From assembly GCA_027035445.1 (NCBI GenBank), contig JALVUT010000309.1, positions 1 to 28,255 of the forward strand: a stretch of 28,255 bases of DNA, read 5' to 3'. This DNA is from Thermococcus sp. GTDB lineage: Archaea; Methanobacteriota_B; Thermococci; Thermococcales; Thermococcaceae. Below, piece after piece: positions 7,127 through 13,344 of the stretch. Under the pieces are notes generated by a model. The model was given only the letters and a program-made list of their open reading frames with translations, was not told where the DNA came from and ran no database searches. The translations under genes were made by a program, and so were the position numbers. How positions within the stretch are numbered: position 1 is the first letter of the stretch; the number at the start of each line of letters is the position of its first letter.

Positions 7127-8127
7127 GTGAGCACGCGATTGAAGTCGAGGACCTCGTCAAGAAGTACGGCGACTTTGAGGCCGTCAGAGGTATTTCCTTC
7201 AGGGTAAAGAAGGGCGAAATCTTTGCCTTCCTGGGGCCGAATGGCGCGGGAAAGACCACGACGGTTCACGTCCTGACGACTCTCCTGAAGCCCACTTCCG
7301 GTGGGGCAACCGTTGCCGGGCACGACGTCGTGAGGGAACCAGACGCCGTGAGGAGAAAAATAGGAATCGTCTTTCAGGACCCGAGCCTCGACAGCGAACT
7401 GACGGCCTATGAGAACATGTACATCCACGGCAGGATATACGGCCTGGGCGGGGGCGAGTTGCGCGAGAAAATAGAGCGCCTTTTGAGGTTCGTTGAGCTC
7501 TGGGACTTCAGGGAGGGGCAGGTAAAGACGTTCAGCGGCGGCATGCAGAGGAGGCTTGAGATAGCGCGCTCCCTCCTACACGAGCCGGAGATACTCTTTC
7601 TCGACGAGCCGACTATAGGGCTAGACCCACAGACGAGGGCCCACATCTGGGACTACATAAAGACCATGAAGGAGGAGCACGACATGACGGTCTTCCTCAC
7701 CACCCATTACATGGACGAGGCCGAGATGCTCGCCGACAGGATAGCGATAATGGACCACGGGAAGATAATTGCCGAGGGGACGGCGGAGGAGCTGAAGAGG
7801 CTGATCGGCAACGACGTGGTCTACCTCAAGCTCGAGGCGCCTGAGGAGCTCAAATGCCTCAAGGCGGACTTCATCAGGGGCTGCAAGCTGCTTCCAGACG
7901 GCAGGGTGAGACTCGACGTTGAGAACGCTGCTGAGGCTCTGCCGAGGCTCTTTGAACTCACATCTCAGGAGGGGATCAAAATCCTCGAGGTGACATACCA
8001 CCGACCAACGCTCAACGACGTCTTCCTTCACCTGACCGGCAGGGAGATACGTGAGGAGGCAGATGAAAAGGGGGCCATGAAGGCTAAGATGAGGGCAAGG
8101 ATGCGCATGTGGGGGAGGCGGAGGTGA
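7123..8127 (+). CDS. ABC-2 exporter ATPase (DrrA-type), 334 aa
   Basis: The nucleotide-binding domain has all motifs in order: Walker A GPNGAGKTT (about 38-46), Q-loop VFQDPS (near 85), signature FSGGMQRR (near 140), Walker B LFLDEPTIGLD (near 160) and H-loop TTHYMDEAE (near 195). The C-terminal 90 residues carry the daunorubicin-resistance-type extension, then an unusual Lys/Arg/Met-rich tail (about 315-334). It would power export of a drug-like or lipid compound through the permease encoded next. The ATG at 7123 overlaps the preceding stop by 4 nt, with GGTGAGG 5 nt upstream. Confidence 0.95.
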   Translation: MSEHAIEVEDLVKKYGDFEAVRGISFRVKKGEIFAFLGPNGAGKTTTVHVLTTLLKPTSGGATVAGHDVVREPDAVRRKIGIVFQDPSLDSELTAYENMYIHGRIYGLGGGELREKIERLLRFVELWDFREGQVKTFSGGMQRRLEIARSLLHEPEILFLDEPTIGLDPQTRAHIWDYIKTMKEEHDMTVFLTTHYMDEAEMLADRIAIMDHGKIIAEGTAEELKRLIGNDVVYLKLEAPEELKCLKADFIRGCKLLPDGRVRLDVENAAEALPRLFELTSQEGIKILEVTYHRPTLNDVFLHLTGREIREEADEKGAMKAKMRARMRMWGRRR

Positions 8128-8131
8128 GAGC

Positions 8132-8893
8132 ATGAGGGTATTCACGACGATGGTCTACCGCGAGCTGAAGAGGTTCTCCCACTCGCGCGCGAGGGTCGTG
8201 GGCAGCATCATAAACCCGCTCATCTGGCTCATCTTCTTCGGAATGGGCTGGAGCGGTGTCTTCAGCAGCCCTATGGCCTCAGCAATCTTTGGCACGGACT
8301 ATATGACCTACCTCGTGCCGGGAATAGTCGCGATGACGGTCTTCAATATGAGCTTCATGCAGGGGATAACGATAATCTGGGACAAGCAGTTCGGCTTCCT
8401 CAAGGAGATACTGGTCGCCCCGGCGAGCAGGACGGAGGCGATACTCGGAAGGATAACCGGCGGTGCGATAATGGCCATGATGCAGGGCGTCATACTCCTG
8501 GCCCTAAGCTTTGCACTGGCCAATTTGAGGGTCTCAGGGGTTCTTCCAGCCCTCGGCATGGGTTTCCTCGTTGGGATAGCAATAGCCGGCATGGGCGTCG
8601 CCATAGCGCTGAAGATGACCAGTATGGAGGGATTTCAGATGGTCATCATGATGATAATGCTCCCGATGACCTTCCTCAGCGGGGCCTTCTATCCAGTGAA
8701 GACCATGCCGAACTGGATGCAGTGGCTGGCCGAGATCAACCCGCTCACCTATGCTGTCGATGGCTCCCGCTACTACCTGGCAGGCGTCACCCCAGCATTC
8801 GGCATAGCCACCGACTGGCTCGTGCTGGCGGGCCTCGCCGCGCTCCTCGCTGGTATAGCGGCGCTTGAGTTCAGAAAGGCGACGATAGACTGA
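8132..8893 (+). CDS. ABC-2 type exporter permease, 253 aa
   Basis: It is a six-segment membrane protein of the ABC2_membrane family. A cytoplasmic N-terminus (VYRELKRFSHSRARV) precedes the first span. Later the conserved region LPMTFLSGAFYPVKTMPNW...NPLTYAVDGSRY near 180-220 gives the family's typical proline and PLTY signature. It pairs with the ATPase 4 nt upstream. GAGGTGAG lies 4-5 nt before the ATG at 8132 and overlaps the ATPase stop codon. The substrate is unknown; PadR control suggests a toxic or signalling compound. Confidence 0.93.
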   Translation: MRVFTTMVYRELKRFSHSRARVVGSIINPLIWLIFFGMGWSGVFSSPMASAIFGTDYMTYLVPGIVAMTVFNMSFMQGITIIWDKQFGFLKEILVAPASRTEAILGRITGGAIMAMMQGVILLALSFALANLRVSGVLPALGMGFLVGIAIAGMGVAIALKMTSMEGFQMVIMMIMLPMTFLSGAFYPVKTMPNWMQWLAEINPLTYAVDGSRYYLAGVTPAFGIATDWLVLAGLAALLAGIAALEFRKATID

Positions 8894-8923
8894 GGTGTTA
8901 AAAATAAAGAGCAGACCCTCACG

Positions 8924-9210
8924 ATGCTGTGCGTGGCCCTTGCTGGCCTCATCTTTATCCAGGCCATTTTCTTAACCGGCCCATCTTTGCCCTGGCCGGA
9001 GCGTTCTTCGACTGGCTTCCGATCCCTACGGGTCGGATGATTGTCGAGCGGGAGATAAACAGAACTTCCCTGGAACTGCATATCGGTGTTACTCTGCTCG
9101 CTTACGCAATCTTCACGCCCTGGCTCTTTACCGGGACTGCGGTGGTGGGCTTCGCCTTCCTCGAGGCCTGGTGGGTGACGCTTATCTTCGGAGTGCTTAT
9201 GGATTATTGA
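8924..9210 (+). pseudogene. Small membrane protein gene broken by a -1 frameshift
   Basis: Two reading frames each encode part of what looks like one four-span membrane protein. From ATG 8924 the peptide MLCVALAGLIFIQAIFLTGP is a clear hydrophobic segment. That frame then loses sense and stops near 9042. In the +2 frame, starting just after 8983, the peptide continues IFALAGAFFDWLPIPTG, then a soluble loop, then LHIGVTLLAYAIFTPWL and GFAFLEAWWVTLIFGVLM to the TGA at 9208-9210. One missing base in GGCCCA (8978-8983) would join them. No good RBS precedes 8924, and upstream codons remain open to the exporter stop, so the original start may also be lost. Its end overlaps pgk by 14 nt (convergent). 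I do not recognise the family. A sequencing error is an alternative. Confidence 0.6.
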
Positions 9211-10462
9211 GAGGTGCTCTGGGCTCTTCCCGTTTAAGCTTATCCTTGAACCTCTCATAGCTTATCCTGAAGGCCTCAAGAACCGGCAGCCTCTCCCCCG
9301 CGAAGAAGCTCAGCATCGCCCCACCCCCGGTGGAGACATGGCTTATCCCGGTGATGTTGTGCCGGTAGATGCTTGCTATGCTGTGGCCTCCTCCCACCAC
9401 GCTGAATGCTGGACTCTCTCCGATGGCCTTGAATATCTCAAAGGTCCCCGCTGAGAACTCTTCCATCTCGAAGACACCCATTGGACCGTTGGCAACTATG
9501 ATACTGGCGTCTCGGAGTATCGCCCTGTATTTCTCCACGGTTCTTGATCCGATGTCCAGTATAGGACGTTCGTCAAATACCTCTTTTCTATCCTCCAGCA
9601 GATCAACCTCGAAGCGCCCGCCCTTGTAGTCGACGGCGAAGTCCACGGGGGTTCTAACCCGTGGGTAGAACCTGTCGAGTATATGCTCCGCCCAGTCGAC
9701 GAGGTTTATGATACCCCTTCTTTCGAGGAGGTCTATGTTAGCGCCCCCTAGGTCAAAGCCCTTGGCGAGCGTGAAGAGCTGTCCAACGAGACCTCCCGTG
9801 AGGATGAGGTCAGCCTTCTCCTCCCTCAGGACGTTCTCTGCAACGCGGAGCGAGTCGTCCACCTTAGCCCCGCCGAGGACGTAAACGCGGGGTCTCTCCT
9901 CTGCGCCGTAAGCCCTCGTCAGCGCTTCAACTTCCCTCTCCATCAGAAAGCCCATTACCATCGGCTTTAAGCGGGCGAAGCCAACCAGTGAGGGCTGGCT
10001 CCTGTGCGCCGCGGCGAAGGCGTCGTTGACCACGTAGTCTATGAGCGGGGCGAGCTTTCTCACGAAGAACGTCTTCTCGCAGTCCTCAATCGGTTTGTAC
10101 ATAACCTCCTCGGCGGCGAAACGGAGGTTCTCAAGGATTAAAGTCTCACCCGGCTTCAGACCCTTGATCCTCTCGCGGGCGTACCTCCCGAAGATGTCCT
10201 CGACGTACTCCACCTCCTGACTGAGGAGGCCACTTAGAATCCTCGCGTGCTCTTCAGTGGTCATGTAATCCCCCCCGTACGGTTTGCCCTGATGGGTGCC
10301 GATGACGACCTTTGCCCCGTGTTCGAGTAGGTAAACTATCGTTGGGAGAACAGCCCGAAAACGCGCATCGCTTATGATCCTCCCCTCTTTGACTGGAGAA
10401 TTCAGATCTGCCCTGAGAAAAACGGTTTTTCCATGATAGCTGAAGTTATTGAGCTTGAACAT
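9197..10462 (-). CDS. pgk: Phosphoglycerate kinase, 421 aa
   Basis: It interconverts 1,3-bisphosphoglycerate plus ADP and 3-phosphoglycerate plus ATP. In Thermococcales it serves mainly gluconeogenesis, because the glycolytic direction bypasses it with GAPOR. Visible motifs are the substrate-binding LRADLNSPV (near 16-24), NDAFAAAHRSQPS (near 148), GGAKVDDS (near 200-207), NGPMGVFE near 335 and the nucleotide-loop glycines in VVGGGHSIA near 365. The Asp usual in bacterial GGGDS is His, a change I associate with archaeal PGKs. Length is normal for archaeal PGK. The ATG at 10462 has GGTGATGGG directly upstream. It converges on the broken membrane gene ending at 9210. Confidence 0.97.
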   Translation of the reverse strand: MFKLNNFSYHGKTVFLRADLNSPVKEGRIISDARFRAVLPTIVYLLEHGAKVVIGTHQGKPYGGDYMTTEEHARILSGLLSQEVEYVEDIFGRYARERIKGLKPGETLILENLRFAAEEVMYKPIEDCEKTFFVRKLAPLIDYVVNDAFAAAHRSQPSLVGFARLKPMVMGFLMEREVEALTRAYGAEERPRVYVLGGAKVDDSLRVAENVLREEKADLILTGGLVGQLFTLAKGFDLGGANIDLLERRGIINLVDWAEHILDRFYPRVRTPVDFAVDYKGGRFEVDLLEDRKEVFDERPILDIGSRTVEKYRAILRDASIIVANGPMGVFEMEEFSAGTFEIFKAIGESPAFSVVGGGHSIASIYRHNITGISHVSTGGGAMLSFFAGERLPVLEAFRISYERFKDKLKREEPRAPLNNP

Positions 10463-10494
10463 CCCATCACCAGGGAAGTGTTGAAACTGGCCGG

Positions 10495-10526
10495 TTAAAA
10501 AGTTATTTTGAACACCCCCGGTGATA
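10495..10526 (-). promoter_or_regulatory. pgk promoter with Thermococcales glycolytic motif (TGM) upstream of TATA
   Basis: On the minus strand CTTTTTAA (10495-10502) is the TATA box, about 36 nt before the pgk ATG. Immediately upstream, 10510-10526 reads on the plus strand GAACAC-N5-GTGATA. This matches 10 of 12 fixed positions of the TGM consensus TATCAC-N5-GTGATA bound by TrmBL1/Tgr. Sites upstream of BRE/TATA are associated with activation of gluconeogenic genes when sugar is absent, which fits pgk. The match was made by eye. Confidence 0.55.
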
Positions 10527-10540
10527 ACAGAGGCAAGAGA

Positions 10541-10600
10541 AAGAGATTTATAAAATGGGGCGAAGATAGAAGGTGGGTACTTCCTAGGTTATCAGGTGAG
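10541..10600 (+). promoter_or_regulatory. Promoter and RBS of the Mrr/PepSY gene
   Basis: AAGAG followed by ATTTATAAA (10541-10554) is a good BRE/TATA pair. Transcription would begin near 10577. AGGTGAG (10594-10600) is a strong Shine-Dalgarno 4 nt before the ATG at 10605. The intact control signals support the view that the frame starting at 10605 is, or recently was, a real gene start. Confidence 0.6.
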
Positions 10601-10769
10601 TACAATGCAGTGGAACTCAGATCTAATAATGATGGCACCGGGGGATGTACTTATCGATGGTATCGGTGAATTGCTGGACAGAATGGGTTTTAAAGACTAC
10701 GAGAGGGTTGCCAACCGGAAGGAATGGGGGGGTTGACATCGTAGCCGTGAGGGAGGACCCCCTGACGGG

Positions 10770-11900
10770 ATGGAGAAGATTGTCATAGCCATTCACAGGC
10801 GCGGCCTCGCCTCTTCCAAGGACATCAATGTGTTCGCTGACCTCGTTAATAGACACCGGGCCGAGAAGGGGATCATGATATCCCCCGCCGGATTTACCAA
10901 GGACTCAAAGGTTCTCATAGCCCGTGACTACCGCGGGAGGATAGTTCCGTGGGATGGAGACAGGCTGATTTCCCTCTTTCAGAACTACGGGATAGAAGCC
11001 CCCGAGAAGCTGGCCCTGATGAAAAAAGAGGAAAAGAAAGAGTGGGAAAACCCTTTGAATGATTTTGAACTGGATGCTCCCCTTCTCTACGAGTTCTCGC
11101 CGGAGGGCCTTCTTAAGAGGGTCTCAAAGGTTGCCTCGGATAGGTATCCCATAAAATCCAGTGAGATAAAACTGAGATCCCTCTCCCTATACCTCTCCAG
11201 TGCATACATATTCTCGTGGTCTCTGGAGGATGGAGGGAAGAGGGATAAGGCGATCGTGTTCTCCCCTGAGAACGTGGCCCTGAGGAGCAGTATCGATGAG
11301 AAACTTAAGGTTGCTGTGACCAAGGCCCTCCTGAACGATGGCTCCACGATTAAGGCCACCGAACGTGAGATAAGGGTTCCCCTCACCCCCAGTGAGGCAG
11401 TTCTCGTCTTAAAAGCTAGGGTGGCCAGGGAATTGGGAGTTCCTGAGGGGAAGATCGCGATCCACAAGAGGAAGAAGGTTTACATCCCGCTTACTGCGGC
11501 GTTATCCCTTGGGGTTGGGAAGAACACCGCCACTGCATCGGCAAACCTTAGAACAGGGGAGGTTACGTTTGAGATTGTGCCCCTTCCCGACGAGTACTTC
11601 CTAAAAACAGCACGCATGGCAGTTTTCAAAACCGTGAACGAGGAACCCTCGGAACTTAGGCTTGGGAGGGACGGGGGAAAGATCAGAGTAACAGGTAGTA
11701 CCGCTCGCTTCTCATTCGAGCTGACCTTCAACGCATACACCGGGAGGCTGGTTCATCTCGAATCCCTGATAAGCGACGTAGCCCTTGATGAGCTCATCTC
11801 CTCCCTGTATCCTGGTGGGACACTTCTTAATCTGGAGAAAGGGAAGAAGATCGCCGTTGCAGACATCCTGAAACGGCCTTTAATGACTCAAAAGGGATAA
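10770..11900 (+). CDS. Open middle part of the Mrr/PepSY gene, 376 aa
   Basis: This is the longest uninterrupted frame of the gene at 10605-12631. It may be annotated alone, but ATG 10770 has no RBS and lies inside the nuclease-like domain. It holds the second half of that domain (KIVIAIHRR, then GIMISPAGFTKDSKVLI, then WDGDRLISLF, residues 1-75) and a charged linker. Two large repeat-like modules follow, ending in the TG turns N-L-R-T-G-E-V (near 262) and N-A-Y-T-G-R-L-V (near 330). No signal peptide or membrane span is present. If translated alone it would lack the domain's N-terminal Asp-containing strand. Confidence 0.55.
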   Translation: MEKIVIAIHRRGLASSKDINVFADLVNRHRAEKGIMISPAGFTKDSKVLIARDYRGRIVPWDGDRLISLFQNYGIEAPEKLALMKKEEKKEWENPLNDFELDAPLLYEFSPEGLLKRVSKVASDRYPIKSSEIKLRSLSLYLSSAYIFSWSLEDGGKRDKAIVFSPENVALRSSIDEKLKVAVTKALLNDGSTIKATEREIRVPLTPSEAVLVLKARVARELGVPEGKIAIHKRKKVYIPLTAALSLGVGKNTATASANLRTGEVTFEIVPLPDEYFLKTARMAVFKTVNEEPSELRLGRDGGKIRVTGSTARFSFELTFNAYTGRLVHLESLISDVALDELISSLYPGGTLLNLEKGKKIAVADILKRPLMTQKG

Positions 11901-11917
11901 TAGAAGGGAGTTTCCCT

Positions 11918-12631
11918 TTGAGAAACCTTTCACTGAACTCCTACAGGGTTCTTGAGCACAAGTACCTTGAGCTTGAGGCGGTCAGTGAGGATGGGATGGC
12001 CAAGGTCAAAATAGACGGCGCGACAGGGGATATTTTGGATTACTCTGTGACCGTATCCCCGGAACGTGCGAGGGAGGTCTTTAAGATGAAGTACCCCAGC
12101 TTCAGAATAGCCTCACTCAACGAGCTGGACGAAGCCTACGAAATCCGGGCAGAGAACGAACACCAGGAGGTGACGGTCAGGCTGAGCAAGGATAGTAAAC
12201 TCTTGGAAGAGAGGGATAGACCCCTCAAGAGGGAAGTCCTTGAGGAGATCGCCAGGGGGGAGATAGTTGGGATAGACAGAGATGCCACGATCAAGGGAGT
12301 CTCCCTTAACGGGAACTGGCAGGTTGAGTTCGCTGGTAATACAAAGGTTGGAACGCTGGTCCTTCATCGTAGCACGGGGGAGGTTCTTGAGCGTGAGGTT
12401 AGGTTCACCGAGATGGCAGTTGAGGAGTCGTTCAAGGAAGAGGTTATGATGAGATACGGGGAAGCCAAACTTCAGACCGAGAGGCTGACCCACTACAAGG
12501 ACAGGGGCTACATCACGATAAAGCTGGCCGGTGAGAAGGCTCTGTACTATGCCAAAATTGATGTGAAAACTGGAAAGGTGCTCAGTGAGGGGGATAACGG
12601 CAAAGCTGAAACAGTTGCAACTGGAGAATAA
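11918..12631 (+). CDS. Open 3' part of the Mrr/PepSY gene, PepSY-like repeats, 237 aa
   Basis: The only start is a TTG at 11918 without an RBS. The frame stays open upstream through the previous stop codon with sensible sequence, so this is most likely the continuation of the upstream frame, not a separate gene. It has three repeat units, each with a beta hairpin centred on a TG turn (D-G-A-T-G-D-I near 32, H-R-S-T-G-E-V near 150, D-V-K-T-G-K-V near 220). Helical segments such as E-R-A-R-E-V-F-K-M-K-Y-P lie between them. This is the pattern of PepSY domains, often found as inhibitory or binding modules. It ends 30 nt from the convergent gene at 12662. Confidence 0.55.
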   Translation: MRNLSLNSYRVLEHKYLELEAVSEDGMAKVKIDGATGDILDYSVTVSPERAREVFKMKYPSFRIASLNELDEAYEIRAENEHQEVTVRLSKDSKLLEERDRPLKREVLEEIARGEIVGIDRDATIKGVSLNGNWQVEFAGNTKVGTLVLHRSTGEVLEREVRFTEMAVEESFKEEVMMRYGEAKLQTERLTHYKDRGYITIKLAGEKALYYAKIDVKTGKVLSEGDNGKAETVATGE

Positions 12632-12661
12632 ATACAGGTGAGGAAGACAGCAGGAAGATAA

Positions 12662-13285
12662 CTAAGCCATCAGCATGTTCTCTATCATCCGTATGGCTTC
12701 CACTATTTTCTTTTCCGGTTTGTCCTCGTTCTTTGGTATCTCCAGGTTTATGACGAGGCGCTCCTCCTTCTCATCCTCGAGATCATATATCTCAAGCTCC
12801 TCAACTTCCACGTCTTCGAATATGCTTTCCAGCTCCGGGCTCAGTATCTTCTTGTCGTTACCGTAGACTTCAACCCTAACCACATCGTCCGTGGTCGAGG
12901 CAACGACGACTATCTCATAAGGCCCAACACGCTTTGTGAACCTGATGATGCTTCCGTACCCCTGAACGTCCTCTGTGAAACCGAGGTTTTTCATGGTGCT
13001 CCTTATCGCCTCTGTTTTGCTCTTTATCCTGGCCAGTATTCTCTCACGGAGCCTGTAGCTTTCTTGGAGGGCTTTCATCATGCCACGTCCAACCTCTTCG
13101 ACACTACCCTCCCATATCCCAATGACCTTTATCCCGGATGAAGTTGGCCTGAGCTCCACCCTTATGGATCCGACGTCAAAGTCTCGCATGTCATCTATTT
13201 TAAGCTCGCCAACGGTTAGTATGTTAAACTCAATCCTCACGAGATTACCAAAGGCCTTTCCCTTAAACTTCACCTTCACCACCAT
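12662..13285 (-). CDS. Conserved unknown protein, 207 aa, leaderless
   Basis: I do not recognise the family. The N-terminal half is beta-rich (VVKVKFKGKAFGNLVRIEF, then VGSIRVELRP, then IKVIGIWEG). A long helix (about 80-115, VGRGMMKALQESYRLRERIL) follows, then a second alpha/beta part with an acidic stretch near 180 (EDVEVEELEIYDLEDEKEE). No membrane span or signal is seen. The frame is open further upstream to 13348. I set the start at 13285 because the extra residues overlap the next gene and a TATA box (13305-13312) lies about 24 nt from this ATG, as expected for a leaderless transcript. Function unknown. Confidence 0.75.
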   Translation of the reverse strand: MVVKVKFKGKAFGNLVRIEFNILTVGELKIDDMRDFDVGSIRVELRPTSSGIKVIGIWEGSVEEVGRGMMKALQESYRLRERILARIKSKTEAIRSTMKNLGFTEDVQGYGSIIRFTKRVGPYEIVVVASTTDDVVRVEVYGNDKKILSPELESIFEDVEVEELEIYDLEDEKEERLVINLEIPKNEDKPEKKIVEAIRMIENMLMA

Positions 13286-13304
13286 GGTGGGGTTCAGGGG
13301 ACGG

Positions 13305-13312
13305 TTTAAAAA
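13305..13312 (-). promoter_or_regulatory. TATA box for the leaderless gene 12662-13285
   Basis: Minus-strand TTTTTAAA is centred about 24 nt upstream of the ATG at 13285. That spacing makes the first transcribed base close to the A of ATG. The box lies in the 60-nt gap after the metallophosphoesterase stop. Confidence 0.5.
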
Positions 13313-13344
13313 CCCTTCCATCAAGAAAGAAAAGAAAGGAAGAT

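Larger units (their letters stand above)
10605..12631 (+). pseudogene. Large gene with Mrr-nuclease-like N-terminus and PepSY-like repeats, interrupted by three indels
   Basis: The start at 10605 has a strong RBS and reads MQWNSDLIMMAPGDVLIDGI to a TGA at 10734. Removing one G from the G7 run (10726-10732) continues as WGVDIVAVREDPLTG. Adding one base near 10768 rejoins the frame of ATG 10770. That frame stops at 11900. Adding one A at 11871-11873 would read on as A-F-N-D-S-K-G-I-I-E-G-S-F-P into the frame ending at 12631. The rebuilt protein would be about 675 aa. Residues 1 to about 130 match the Mrr/restriction-endonuclease-like pattern (G-V-D-I-V-A, then a strand, then GIMISPAGFTKDSKVLIA), but the QxK of active enzymes reads A-x-H. 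The rest holds five units centred on L-R-T-G-E-V, A-Y-T-G-R-L, G-A-T-G-D-I, R-S-T-G-E-V and V-K-T-G-K-V. Sequencing error in homopolymers is the alternative. Confidence 0.65.

Noticed and set aside
8123..8140. CRISPR self-targeting of the ABC-2 permease gene
   Set aside because: Only 18 of 38 spacer bases match and both flanks diverge; better explained by shared SD-ATG sequence.
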